A stretch of DNA of 64,000 bases from Streptomyces sp. 130 (GTDB lineage Bacteria > Actinomycetota > Actinomycetes > Streptomycetales > Streptomycetaceae), in contig NZ_VJNO01000004.1 of assembly GCF_007096885.1 (NCBI RefSeq), positions 124,001-188,000 of the forward strand. Reading direction: 5' to 3'. How positions within the stretch are numbered: position 1 is the stretch's first letter; every line of letters starts with the position of its first letter. Below, one piece after another: positions 42,746 to 51,346 of the stretch. The notes under the pieces were generated by a model that ran no database searches, was not told the origin of the DNA, and saw only the letters and a program-made list of their open reading frames with translations. A program made the position numbers and the translations under genes.

Positions 42746-43636
42746 CTACAGCTCGTCGCCGAACGCCTCGGCCAGCTCGCGGTACTCGGCCAGCGGCAGC
42801 CCCGTCCTGCCCCCGTCCGCGGTCACCACCTGGAGCGCCACGTGGTCCGCGCCCGCCTCCACGTACTCGCGGGTCCGCGCCTTCACCCGCTCTGCGTCGC
42901 CCAGCGCGAAGAGGGTGTCCAGCAGGCGGGCGCTGCCGCCGCCGTCGAAGTCGCCCTCCGTGAAACCGAGGCGCAGCAGGTTCGAGGTGTAGTTCGGCAG
43001 CTTGAGGTACATCGCCAGCATTCCGCGCGCCGTGTCGCGGGCCCGGTCGAGATCGGTGTCGAGCACGACGGACAGCTCGGGCGCCAGCAGCGCGTCCGGG
43101 CCGAGGGCCTGCCGTGCCTCCGCCGTGTGCGCGGCGGAGACGAGGTAGGGGTGCGCGCCCAGCGCCCGGTCGGACGCCAGCTTCAGCATCTTCGGGCCGA
43201 GCGCGGCAAGGACCCGGTGCCGGGGGCCCACACAGGGGTCCGCGGCGTCCAGGGCGTCGAGGTACTCCACCATCGCGCTGTAGGGCTTCGCGTACTGGGG
43301 GACCAGCGCGTCGTGGCTGACACCCAGGCCGAGGACGAAGCGTTCCCGGGCGCCCGCGTCGATCGCGGCGATCCGGGCGGCCACCTCCTCGGCGGTGTGG
43401 CCCCAGATGCTCAGGATGCCGGTCGCGACGGTGATGGTCCGGGTGGCGTCGACGACCGCGGCGGCGTCGTCGGGCGAGGGACTGCCGCCGAGCCACAGCG
43501 TCCCGTACCCCAGTGCCTCGATCTCGGCCACCGCCTCGGCGATCGCCTTCTTCCCGTCGGCGTCCACCCGCGACGCGTGCAGCGCACCGCTCCAGATGCC
43601 GACCCGGCCGAACGTCTCATGCTTGTCGGAAGTCAT
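42746..43636 (-). CDS. LLM-class F420-dependent oxidoreductase
   Basis: 296 residues from ATG 43636. Luciferase-like monooxygenase TIM barrel: ALGYGTLWLGGSPSPDD at the second strand, TITVATGILSIWGHTAEEVAAR (the TGI-x-x-I pattern of F420 binders), RFVLGLGVSHDALV, and a C-terminal VEAGADHVALQVVTADGG. The sequence fits the actinobacterial TIGR03620-like F420 group rather than FMN-dependent alkanal monooxygenases. It catalyses a hydride transfer to or from F420; substrate unknown. Closed by hairpins before the TetR gene. Confidence 0.9.
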   Translation of the reverse strand: MTSDKHETFGRVGIWSGALHASRVDADGKKAIAEAVAEIEALGYGTLWLGGSPSPDDAAAVVDATRTITVATGILSIWGHTAEEVAARIAAIDAGARERFVLGLGVSHDALVPQYAKPYSAMVEYLDALDAADPCVGPRHRVLAALGPKMLKLASDRALGAHPYLVSAAHTAEARQALGPDALLAPELSVVLDTDLDRARDTARGMLAMYLKLPNYTSNLLRLGFTEGDFDGGGSARLLDTLFALGDAERVKARTREYVEAGADHVALQVVTADGGRTGLPLAEYRELAEAFGDEL

Positions 43637-43838
43637 GCCGGGGACAACAGCGCCCGGCCCGCGCTATTCCCGCGCCTGCTCCGAACGGGTGAGCCGTCCC
43701 CCGACACACCGTCAGCGGCCCGCGCCACCCATGTGGCTCAGTCGCCGCGTGTGCGGCGGCGGCGCCGGGGCAACTGGCGGATATTGGATGCTCTGCGACC
43801 CCGCAGGACGCGCCCGCCCGGACGAGGAGGTAGCTGCC

Positions 43839-45383
43839 GTGACGACCCCCGCCGCATCGGAGGGACCCGGAGACAGGGAACATCGCCCACGTGGGGGAGG
43901 GGACCGGGGGCGCGACCGGCGCGACGAGGCGGCGGCGCCCGGCGACTCCGGCGTGGGCACCGTCACCACCGCCGTCCCGGCCAGACTCGACCGGCTGCCG
44001 TGGTCGCGCTGGCACTGGATGATCGTCATCGGTCTCGGCACGGTGTGGATCCTGGACGGCCTCGAAGTCACGACGGTCGGCAACATCGCGAGCCGCCTCT
44101 CGGAGGACGGCTCCGGTCTGGACATCACGTCCGCCCAGGTCACCGGGCTCGCCGCGGCCCTCTACGTGGCCGGTGCCTGCACGGGTGCGCTGTTCTTCGG
44201 CTGGCTCACCGACCGCTACGGCCGCAAGAAGCTGTTCATGGTGACGCTCGCGGTCTACCTCGCCGCGACCGCCATGACCGCTCTCTCCTTCAGCGCCTGG
44301 TGGTTCTTCCTCTTCCGCTTCCTCACCGGCTTCGGCATCGGCGGCGAGTACGCGGCGATCAACTCGGCCATCGACGAGCTCATCCCCTCGAAGTACCGGG
44401 GCCGGGTCGACCTCATCATCAACGGCAGCTACTGGCTGGGCGCGGTCGGCGGCGCACTCCTGTCGATCGTCATGCTGGACACCGACATCTTCCCCAAGGA
44501 CCTCGGCTGGCGCCTCACCTTCGCGCTCGGCGTCGTCCTGGGCCTGGTGATCCTCCTCGTGCGCCGGCACGTCCCGGAGAGTCCGCGGTGGCAGTTCATC
44601 CACGGCCACGGCGAGCAGGCCGACGAACTGGTCGACGCCGTCGAACGGGAGGTCGAGGAGGAGAAGCACGAGAAGCTGCCCCCGCCGGCCGGGGAGATCA
44701 CGATCCACCAGCGCAAGAGCATCGGCTTCGGGCTCATCGCCAAGACCGTCTTCCACAGCTACCCCAAGCGCGCGGTACTGGGCCTGTCCCTCTTCATCGG
44801 GCAGGCGTTCCTCTACAACGCGATCACCTTCGGGTTCGGCGCCATCCTCACGACCTTCTACGACGTGGAGAGCGGGCACACCGGCTACTACTTCGCGGTG
44901 ATCGCGGCGGGCAACTTCATCGGCCCGCTCGTGCTGGGCAAGCTGTTCGACACCATCGGACGGCGCGTCATGATCGCCACCACGTACATCCTGCCGGGCA
45001 TCCTGCTCTTCATCACGGCCTGGCTCTTCGACCGGGGCTCGCTCACCGCCAACACCCTCACCGCGTGCTGGTGCGTGGTGCTGTTCTTCGCGTCGGCCGG
45101 CGCGAGCAGCGCGTACCTCACGGTCTCCGAGGTCTTCCCCATGGAGACCAGGGCGATGGCCATCGCCTTCTTCTACGCGATCGGCACCGCGGCCGGCGGG
45201 ATCAGCGGCCCCCTGATCTTCGCCGACCTCACCGAGTCGGGTGTCCCCGGCGACACCGCCCTCGCGTTCTCCATCGGCGCGGCCCTGATGTGCGCGGCGG
45301 GACTGGTCGCCGCCTTCCTCGCGGTCGACGCGGAGCAGCGCTCCCTGGAGGACATCGCCAAGCCCCTGTCCCAGACCTCGTAA
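43839..45383 (+). CDS. MFS transporter, sugar/aromatic-acid-porter type
   Basis: 514 residues from GTG 43839, eight bases after GAGGAGG. A charged 50-residue cytoplasmic N-terminus precedes 12 predicted helices. Motif A FFGWLTDRYGRKKLF occurs between helices 2 and 3 and again in degenerate form LGKLFDTIGRRVM in the second half; GFGIGGEYAAINSAIDELIP and VPESPRWQF are typical of the sugar-porter/AAHS groups. A long hydrophilic central loop contains EREVEEEKHEKLPPP. Proton-linked uptake of a sugar or organic acid is likely. Convergent with the TetR gene at 45401. Confidence 0.92.
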   Translation: MTTPAASEGPGDREHRPRGGGDRGRDRRDEAAAPGDSGVGTVTTAVPARLDRLPWSRWHWMIVIGLGTVWILDGLEVTTVGNIASRLSEDGSGLDITSAQVTGLAAALYVAGACTGALFFGWLTDRYGRKKLFMVTLAVYLAATAMTALSFSAWWFFLFRFLTGFGIGGEYAAINSAIDELIPSKYRGRVDLIINGSYWLGAVGGALLSIVMLDTDIFPKDLGWRLTFALGVVLGLVILLVRRHVPESPRWQFIHGHGEQADELVDAVEREVEEEKHEKLPPPAGEITIHQRKSIGFGLIAKTVFHSYPKRAVLGLSLFIGQAFLYNAITFGFGAILTTFYDVESGHTGYYFAVIAAGNFIGPLVLGKLFDTIGRRVMIATTYILPGILLFITAWLFDRGSLTANTLTACWCVVLFFASAGASSAYLTVSEVFPMETRAMAIAFFYAIGTAAGGISGPLIFADLTESGVPGDTALAFSIGAALMCAAGLVAAFLAVDAEQRSLEDIAKPLSQTS

Positions 45384-45400
45384 CGCCCCGGGCGCGTCCC

Positions 45401-46033
45401 TCAGGCCGGACCCGGCGTCGCGGACGCGGGTCCGGCCAGTCCGTGCAGCAGCAGCCGGGTCAGCGTGTCGATGATCTCGTCGTCGGAGACCTCCGGCCGC
45501 CCGGCCCCCGCCGTCGTCACCGCGAACGCGAGCTGCGAGACCATCGCCCCCATGGCGGCGGCCACCACGGCCGGGTCGCCCGGGAGCCGGTGCCCCCGGT
45601 CGCGCAGCCAGACCAGATGCTCGCGGAAGACCCCCGTGTCCCCGGCCAGGGCCGCCCAGGCGCGGCCCTGGCTCGGAGGTCCCGCGAAGGTGGTCTGCAT
45701 CATCGCCACGATCACCGGCAGATGGTCGCGGACGACTCCCCAGGTGACCGCCAGATGCGCACGCAGCTGAGCCGGGTCGGTGAGGTCGTGGTCGGCCGGG
45801 TGCTCCCGCGCGCCCATCTCCGCGTGCAGTTGGGCGTTCAGGTCCCCCACCAACGCCTTGAGCAGGGCTTCCTTGTCCGCGAAATGCGCGTAGAAGGAGC
45901 CGGTGGCGCGCCCGGCCTCCCGCGTGATGTCGGTGATCTTCGTATCGAGGTAGCCGCGCTCGGCGAACAGCCGGCGCGCCGCCCCCTTCAGTGCCGCCTC
46001 GGTCTCGGCGGCCTTCTCCTTGCGAACGCCCAT
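45401..46033 (-). CDS. TetR-family transcriptional regulator
   Basis: 210 residues from ATG 46033. HTH at about 15-55: [39 protein letters not shown] (the S/GxFYxHF signature) and [10 protein letters not shown]. The ligand domain is all-helical, with MMQTTFAGP in the middle. It is divergent from the FAD monooxygenase gene, with three evenly spaced dyads in the 103-base gap, so it very likely represses that gene and possibly itself. Confidence 0.94.
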   Translation of the reverse strand: MGVRKEKAAETEAALKGAARRLFAERGYLDTKITDITREAGRATGSFYAHFADKEALLKALVGDLNAQLHAEMGAREHPADHDLTDPAQLRAHLAVTWGVVRDHLPVIVAMMQTTFAGPPSQGRAWAALAGDTGVFREHLVWLRDRGHRLPGDPAVVAAAMGAMVSQLAFAVTTAGAGRPEVSDDEIIDTLTRLLLHGLAGPASATPGPA

Positions 46034-46082
46034 CGGACGGGCTCCTTGTCGCGCTTGACGTGCGGTCGGGTGCCCATCATAG

Positions 46083-46126
46083 TGAACCCGAGTTCGATGA
46101 ATTAAGATTCAGTGAATATGGATTCA
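46083..46126. promoter_or_regulatory. Three tandem dyads with 15-bp period
   Basis: TGAAC-CCGA-GTTCG (46083-46096), TGAAT-TAAG-ATTCA (46098-46111) and TGAAT-ATGG-ATTCA (46113-46126) are each perfect 5-4-5 inverted repeats or nearly so, spaced exactly 15 bases apart. They lie between the divergent TetR and monooxygenase genes. Confidence 0.7.
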
Positions 46127-46136
46127 GGGAGCTGAT

Positions 46137-47312
46137 GTGAACGTCATCGTGGTCGGCGGGGGAGTGGCCGGAGCGGCGAGCGCCATCGCGTTGCGACGGC
46201 TCGGTGTGGAGGTCGCGGTCTACGAGGCGTACGCCGAACCGGCGGGCCGGGTCGGTTCGTTCCTGAGCCTCGCCTCCAACGGGCTGCGGGTGCTGCGCGC
46301 CCTCGGCGTCCTGGAACAGGTGCGGCGCGCGGGTGTCGAGGTACCGCGTCAGCGCATGTGGGCCGGGTCCGGCAAGCTGCTCGGGGACGTACCGCGGGGA
46401 CGGCTCGGCGGCGACGACCTGCACAGCGTGACGCTGATGCGCGGCGCCCTCGTCGAGACGCTCCGCGCCGAGGCGCTGGCCGCCGGGGCGCGCATCGTCA
46501 CCGGTGAACGCCTGGTGGACGCCGTCGCGACGGAGACCGGTGTACGCGCGGTCTTCGCGAGCGGCCGCACGGCCGAGGCGTCGCTGCTCATCGGTGCGGA
46601 CGGCATCCACTCGGTGACCCGCACCCTGCTCGACCCGCACGCCCCCGTGCCCGCCTACGCCGGTCTGTACAGCATTTCCGGTGTCTCCGAAGGCGTGTCC
46701 GTCGAACCCGGCGTCTTCCACATGACCTTCGCCCGCAACGGCGCCTTCCTCCACCTCGCGGCCCCCGACGGCAGGGTCTGGTGGTCGGCCCAGGTCGCGA
46801 GCCCCGGGGAGCCGGACCTCGACCGCGCCGAAGGCGCGTGGCTCACCCACCTCGCCGGTCTCCACCGGCACGAACGGGTGCCGTCCGCGGTCCTCGCCGC
46901 CACCACCGCACTGCACCGCCCCACCCTGACGCACACCCTGGACGCGGTGACGGTCCGGCACGACGACCGCATCGTGCTGCTCGGGGACGCCGACCACCCC
47001 GTGGGCGCCGGCCAGGGCGCCTCGATGGCACTGGAGGACGCCCTCGTCCTCGCGCGTGCGCTCGGCACGGAAAGCTCCGTCCCGGCCGCCCTCTCGGCCT
47101 ACGACGCGGCGCGCTCGGGCCGGCTCGCCCGGATGGCCAGGGCGGCGGCGGGCAACCGCGACTCCAAGACGGCGGGCCCGCTCGGCCGTTGGGCGCGGGA
47201 CCTGATGATGCCGGTCGGCATCCGCCTCTTCTACGAGAAGGCCACGAGCTGGCTCTACGCGTACGACTGCGGCGAACTGCCCGCCACGCGTGCGGGCGTG
47301 CCCGGCGACTGA
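46137..47312 (+). CDS. FAD-dependent monooxygenase
   Basis: 391 residues from GTG 46137 with GGGAG upstream. Group A flavoprotein hydroxylase: Rossmann loop VVGGGVAGAASAIAL at the N-terminus, ASLLIGADGIHSVTR (DG motif, near 155), and LLGDADHPVGAGQGASMALEDA (GD motif, near 285), which binds the FAD ribityl chain and the pyrophosphate. The length matches 3-hydroxybenzoate or zeaxanthin-epoxidase-like enzymes. It hydroxylates an aromatic or polyketide-like substrate using NAD(P)H and oxygen. Probably induced by that substrate through the divergent TetR. Confidence 0.94.
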   Translation: MNVIVVGGGVAGAASAIALRRLGVEVAVYEAYAEPAGRVGSFLSLASNGLRVLRALGVLEQVRRAGVEVPRQRMWAGSGKLLGDVPRGRLGGDDLHSVTLMRGALVETLRAEALAAGARIVTGERLVDAVATETGVRAVFASGRTAEASLLIGADGIHSVTRTLLDPHAPVPAYAGLYSISGVSEGVSVEPGVFHMTFARNGAFLHLAAPDGRVWWSAQVASPGEPDLDRAEGAWLTHLAGLHRHERVPSAVLAATTALHRPTLTHTLDAVTVRHDDRIVLLGDADHPVGAGQGASMALEDALVLARALGTESSVPAALSAYDAARSGRLARMARAAAGNRDSKTAGPLGRWARDLMMPVGIRLFYEKATSWLYAYDCGELPATRAGVPGD

Positions 47313-47680
47313 CGTACGCGGCGAGGCTCGGGAGCCCTCGCAGGGGCCGTACGACGGACCGGGCCCGGTCCGGCTGACGACCGCGCCGGACGCCCGCCGC
47401 GTCGAAGAGTTCGCTCGGCGGCCGGCCGACGACCTGTCCCGCCCCTGCGCACGGGGCGCCGCCGGCGGGCAGGGCGGCCGTCGAGTCGCCGCGGGAGGTG
47501 CTGGTCCGGGAGGTGCCGGGCGAGCCGTGGACGCCGGTGCGCCGCGCCCCGACCGGGCCGGCACCGCTCCGGGACCGGCGGTCGAGGCCGCCGGCCCCGG
47601 CCGGGCCGACGACGCGGCGGCCGTGCCTCGCTCGGCGTTCCCGGGCTCGCGGTTCACAGAGGCGTCGGGGCGGATGATGG

Positions 47681-47723
47681 GCGCGGGGCGCGGGGCGCGG
47701 GGCGCGGGGCGCGGGGCGCGGGG
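47681..47723. repeat. Heptamer tandem repeat (GCGCGGG) x6
   Basis: Six exact copies of GCGCGGG in a row plus one base, flanked by GC-rich non-coding DNA. A simple-sequence repeat that may vary in copy number. Confidence 0.85.
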
Positions 47724-47870
47724 CCGCTGGGCCGCCGGCCGCCGGCCGCCGACGCCCGCTGCCTGCGCGGGCGCGACGAGCGGGCAACGCGATGGCGGCG
47801 GTGACGGTGCGGCCCGCCGGCCCGCTGGTCCGGGGCGGCCGGGGCGGCGACCCGGGATCGGCGATCCGGA

Positions 47871-48000
47871 TACCTCGGTCGGACCATACGCATTGACCAT
47901 GTGACGACCCGGCGCCCACCTAGCCACCAACTCCGGCGGCCACGCCTCCGCACCCACCACCAACACCGACAGCACACCGGGCCGCCTGAGCGCGGACACC
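47871..48000 (-). pseudogene. Relic of an NRPS adenylation domain (A4-A5 region)
   Basis: Read on the complement, this stretch gives LSVLVVGAEAWPPELVARW and then RHMVNAYGPTEV, the canonical run from the GGE-like turn to core motif A5 of an adenylation domain. Upstream and downstream of these 40 or so residues the similarity stops at once; there is no start, no other core motif and no carrier domain. Its codon use (TTG, GGT, AAT, TAT) is looser than in the operon at 13.9-29 kb, so it comes from a different NRPS. It lies in the decayed region ahead of the Mrr-type gene. Confidence 0.7.
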
Positions 48001-48076
48001 GCTCGCCGATCATGGACGGAGTCGTTCGGGGCACACGGCGGGCGACGACATACGCGACCCGCCGAAGGAGACGCCG

Positions 48077-48847
48077 GTGCCGATACGCAGAACGAGAGGC
48101 GTGACACCCCGCCCCCGCGCCACGCGCGCCCTGCGGAGCCCCCTGCTCACCCTCGCCCTCGCCGGCGCGGTGATCGGCGCCGCGGCCCTGCTCTTCGTCC
48201 GCTTCGCGCACTGGGCCGGTGCCCACCCGGTCACCGCCGTGCTGCTGGCGCTGCTCGCCCTGCCCGTGCTCTACGTCCTGTTCCGGGCCATGCCCCGCGC
48301 CCGCGAGCTGCGCCGGGCGGCCCGTGCGGGCATGACCCCGCCGGCCGGGGAAGAGGCCGCCCCCGAACCGGCTCCCGCCCCGCGGGCCCCGGCCGCCCCC
48401 ACCGACGCCCACGACGGGCTCACCGCCGTACTCCCGCCCCCCGCCCCCGACTTCGCCGCCCTCGACCCGGACGGCTTCGAGGCCGCCGTGGCGGCGCTGT
48501 GCGAGCGGGACGGCTGCCAGGACGTCGAAGTGGTGGGCGGCGCCGGTGACCTGGGCGCCGACGTCCTGGCCACGGCCCCGGACGGCCGCCGCGTCGTCGT
48601 GCAGTGCAAGCAGTACGGCCCCGAGCACAAGGTGGGCTCCCAGGACCTCCAGCGCTTCGGCGGCACCTGCTGGACGGTCCACGGCGCGCAGCTCGCCGCC
48701 GTGGTGACGACCAGCGAATTCACCGCGCCCGCCCTGGAGTACGCCGAGGCGTGCGGCATCCGCTGCGTGGACGGCACCGCGCTCACGGCCTGGGCGGAGG
48801 GCTCGGGCGCGGCCCCCTGGGGCCCGGCGATGCTGGACACGGCCTGA
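48077..48847 (+). CDS. Membrane-anchored Mrr-type restriction endonuclease-like protein
   Basis: 256 residues from GTG 48077 with AAGGAG seven bases upstream. Two hydrophobic segments (about 23-42 LLTLALAGAVIGAAALLFV and 50-75 AVLLALLALPVLYVLF) are followed by a Pro/Ala linker and a C-terminal Mrr_cat nuclease domain (about 125-240). The PD-(D/E)xK elements are FEAAVAALCERDG (first-helix Glu), GADVLATAPDGRRVVVQCKQY (Asp, then Gln-x-Lys), and later VVTTSEFTAPALEYA. Mrr-family nucleases cut methylated or foreign DNA; the membrane-tethered form is common in actinomycetes, and its role is unsettled. Terminated by a hairpin. Confidence 0.9.
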   Translation: MPIRRTRGVTPRPRATRALRSPLLTLALAGAVIGAAALLFVRFAHWAGAHPVTAVLLALLALPVLYVLFRAMPRARELRRAARAGMTPPAGEEAAPEPAPAPRAPAAPTDAHDGLTAVLPPPAPDFAALDPDGFEAAVAALCERDGCQDVEVVGGAGDLGADVLATAPDGRRVVVQCKQYGPEHKVGSQDLQRFGGTCWTVHGAQLAAVVTTSEFTAPALEYAEACGIRCVDGTALTAWAEGSGAAPWGPAMLDTA

Positions 48848-48850
48848 GAA

Positions 48851-48886
48851 GCCCCGCCGGAGCCCGGGCGCCGGCTCCGGCAGGGC
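48851..48886 (+). terminator. Terminator after the Mrr-type gene
   Basis: GCCCCGCCGGAGCC and GGCTCCGGCAGGGC pair at 13 of 14 positions across an 8-base loop, four bases after the stop codon. Confidence 0.75.
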
Positions 48887-49143
48887 TGCACGAACGGCCC
48901 GGCGCGGCACTCCGGGTGCCGCCGCGCCGGACCGGGGCGCCGGTTGCGACGTCCCGGAACCGGCCGTCTGGCTGGTGGGCCCGGGCCGGGCGATCCTGGC
49001 CCATGTCATCGTCAGCGTGGACGCCCGCCAACCCCCGCAGCAGCTCCAGGAGACACGTCCTGGCCTCCAGCGTCAGCGGATGCCATGGGCATGCCTCCCC
49101 CAACCCCGCCCTGGCCGTTTCGGCCCGCCTGGCCGTCGCGGCG

Positions 49144-49448
49144 GTGTCCGGAGCATGGATGGACGACTCCCACGGCCGCATCCGGGGACTGCCCGTCCGG
49201 ACCGCGGTGGACGACCTCCACGACGCCGCACGGGCGACCGCCGCCGAGCACGGACGGCTGCACGCGGTTCGGCTGCTCCGCCGGAAGCTGCCCGGCCTGC
49301 CGCCCTCGGACGCCGCCGGCTACGCGCGCACCCTGCTGGACGGCGAGCCCTGCCCGCGCACCTCGTGGCCGCCGCGAGGGCGGAGCTGGTGGAACCCGTC
49401 AACCCGGCCGAGATGGTGAAGACCGTCCGGCCGGGCCGCGCACCCTAG
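49144..49448 (+). pseudogene. Frameshifted hypothetical gene
   Basis: From GTG 49144 one frame reads MDDSHGRIRGLPVRTAVDDL and RLHAVRLLRRKLPGLPPSDA up to ARTLLDGE, with good Streptomyces codon bias. Near 49349 (GCCCTGCCC) the sensible reading moves to another frame, LPAHLVAAARAELVEPVNPA to the TAG at 49446. Joining the two gives a continuous helical protein of about 100 residues. It is therefore a real gene broken by a one-base shift or a sequencing error. No family is known to me. Its end overlaps the convergent antiporter gene by four bases. Confidence 0.6.
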
Positions 49449-50698
49449 GAGACGCGCTCCCGCCGCCGGTCCAGGCGCCGGATCACCGGGGTCGCCGTCG
49501 CGCCGTGCAGGAGTACGGAGACCAGGACCGTGAAGGCCGTGACCGCCCACAGCTCGTCCGCGTACCGCGTGAAGGGCCCCTCGCCGAGCGCGTACGCCAG
49601 GTAGAACAGCGAGCCGATGCCCCGGATGCCGAACAGGGCCGTGACCGCCCGTTCGCGCGCCCCGGCCGGGAAGCCCAGCTGCGCGGCGGCGCCGGCGGCC
49701 GGGCGGATCACCAGGACGAGGGCGAGGCCGAGGAGCGCCCCCTGCCACGGGAGGTCCGCCAGGCCGTCGGCGACCAGGTAGCCGCCCAGCAGGAACAGGA
49801 GCACGGCGGTCAGCAGGCGTTCGATCTGTTCGCTGAAGCCGTGCAGCACCTGGTGGTAGCCGTGGCTCCGTTCGGCGCCCCGGATGGTGCACGCCGTGAC
49901 GAACACCGCGAGGAATCCGTACCCGTGGACCAGCTCGGTCAGCCCGTACGCGGTGAACGTGGCCCCCAGTGCGGTGAAGCCCTCCATCTGCTGCGAGAGG
50001 CGGACGTGCCGGGAGCGGAAGAACAGCCGGCCGAGCAGCCGCCCCACGGCCACCCCCGCGACCAGTCCGACCGCCGCCCGCACCAGCACGTCCGCCAGCA
50101 GCCAGTGGCCGATCCACCCCGCCGACCAGCCGTCGCCCGCAGCCGCCGCCAGCGCCACGGCGGCCAGCACGAACGGCATGGCGAGCCCGTCGTTGAGACC
50201 GGCCTCCGAGGTCAGCGTGAACCGCACCTCCTCCTCGTCCTCCTCGTCGTCGCCGCTCGTCGGCTCACCCACCCGCACCTCGGCCGCCAGCACCGGGTCG
50301 GTCGGCGCCAGCGCCGCGGCCAGCAGCAGGGCCACCGCCGGCGGCCAGTCCATGAGCCACGCCCCGAGCAGCGCCACGCCCCCGACGGTCAACGGCAGGG
50401 CGAGTCCCAGGAAGCGCCAGGCCCCCGCCCAGGCACGCCATCCGAAGGGCCGGTCGATGGCGAGCCCGGCCCCCATCAGCGAGACGATCACGCAGACTTC
50501 CGTCACATGCTCGACCCACACCCGGTCCCGTACGGGATCCACGACGGGCACGCCGAGGGGCGGCAGGGCGATCGCCGCACCCGCCACGAGGAACACCATG
50601 GGCATCGAGAAGGGACGCCGACGGACGAGCGGGGGAAGGACCGCGGCCATCAGGATGCCGATCCCCGCAGCCGCGTATATGCCGTGCACCAACGTCAT
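49445..50698 (-). CDS. Cation:proton antiporter (CPA1/NhaP-like)
   Basis: 417 residues from ATG 50698 (MTLVHGIYAAAGIGILMA); an upstream frame extension is Arg-rich noise. About 12 membrane helices. LAPTDPVLAAEV and TSEAGLNDGLAMP are the ion-binding signatures, the latter being the Asn-Asp pair of CPA1 exchangers, and GIRGIGSLFYLAYALG near residue 365 carries the conserved Arg. A hydrophilic acidic loop GDDEEDEEEV follows the sixth helix. It exchanges Na+ or K+ for protons at the membrane. No cytosolic TrkA domain. Followed by nothing in the same direction. Confidence 0.93.
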   Translation of the reverse strand: MTLVHGIYAAAGIGILMAAVLPPLVRRRPFSMPMVFLVAGAAIALPPLGVPVVDPVRDRVWVEHVTEVCVIVSLMGAGLAIDRPFGWRAWAGAWRFLGLALPLTVGGVALLGAWLMDWPPAVALLLAAALAPTDPVLAAEVRVGEPTSGDDEEDEEEVRFTLTSEAGLNDGLAMPFVLAAVALAAAAGDGWSAGWIGHWLLADVLVRAAVGLVAGVAVGRLLGRLFFRSRHVRLSQQMEGFTALGATFTAYGLTELVHGYGFLAVFVTACTIRGAERSHGYHQVLHGFSEQIERLLTAVLLFLLGGYLVADGLADLPWQGALLGLALVLVIRPAAGAAAQLGFPAGARERAVTALFGIRGIGSLFYLAYALGEGPFTRYADELWAVTAFTVLVSVLLHGATATPVIRRLDRRRERVS

Positions 50699-50797
50699 CC
50701 GGTACCGCGTCCTCCATCGGGTCGGCCGCGGGCGGCCACGTCGGCCCCGTGTGCGGCGGGAGGAATCCCGGGTACCCCGCGCCCGGGGCCGCACACG

Positions 50798-50840
50798 CCG
50801 GCCGCCGGCGCCCCGGATCTCCAGGGGCACCGGCGGCCGG
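50798..50840 (-). terminator. Terminator of the DUF5133 gene
   Basis: CCGGCCGCCGGCGCCCC pairs with GGGGCACCGGCGGCCGG (one mismatch, 9-base loop), 20 bases beyond the DUF5133 stop on the complement strand. Confidence 0.75.
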
Positions 50841-50860
50841 TTCCACGTGCCGGACGCACG

Positions 50861-51109
50861 TCAGACGGGGACGGCCCCCGAGTGGTCGGCCCGGTCGGCC
50901 TCCGGGGCGGGGGCGCCGCGGCTCAGCAGGGCGTCCGCGGTACTCAGGGCCTCGCGCACGTCACTGACGCCCGTCATGATGCACAGGGTGTACGCGGTGT
51001 CCTCCCGCTGCCGGACGGTCTCCGGGGTCGAACGGCGCTCGTCCTCGATCACCGCGTCGGCATAACGGGACAGCGCGGCACGCAGGTCCGCGGGCGTGGG
51101 AAGCAGCAC
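50861..51109 (-). CDS. DUF5133 protein
   Basis: 82 residues; start taken at GTG 51109, about eight bases after GAGGAG; a TTG two codons earlier is too close to that site. Helical protein of the Streptomyces DUF5133 type: LLPTPADLRAALSRYADAV at the N-terminus and RQREDTAYTLCIMTGVSDVR with the conserved T-L-C-x-x-T-G. It ends with EALSTADALL. The family is abundant in Streptomyces, often in several copies, and has no known function. Confidence 0.85.
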   Translation of the reverse strand: MLLPTPADLRAALSRYADAVIEDERRSTPETVRQREDTAYTLCIMTGVSDVREALSTADALLSRGAPAPEADRADHSGAVPV

Positions 51110-51346
51110 AGCCAACTCCTCCTCAACTGAACTGACCCTCCCGAGCCGATGGGGCGGCCGGGGCAGGGGCGTCGCTCACGACGACCATCGGATTCCCCGT
51201 CACACGCGAACCATTCCAACCGTTTTCGGCCGAAGAAGAATTCCCGTACCGCCGTTGACGGCCCCGCTACGGGGCACACGTGCCCCATGGCCGGGGCGGC
51301 CGCCCTGCGGATGTGGACACCCAGCCCCGCACGGCAGGCCCCCCGG

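Larger units (their letters stand above)
47313..48076. other. Extended region without an intact gene
   Basis: 764 bases, very GC-rich in its left part. No frame has a recognisable protein except the NRPS relic at 47871-48000 on the complement. A heptamer repeat lies at 47681-47723. Long open frames on both strands are an effect of base composition. The region looks like a deletion or decay scar. Confidence 0.6.

Noticed and set aside
42066..43496. 476-codon complement frame joining TetR with upstream sequence
   Set aside because: The upstream part is an out-of-frame reading of the LLM oxidoreductase gene; the TetR protein starts at 42665.
47681..47723. Possible CRISPR-like array
   Set aside because: Seven-base unit with no spacers; simple tandem repeat.
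47290..47904. 204-codon plus-strand frame in the decayed region
   Set aside because: Low complexity Ala/Gly/Arg composition, includes the heptamer repeat, no motif.
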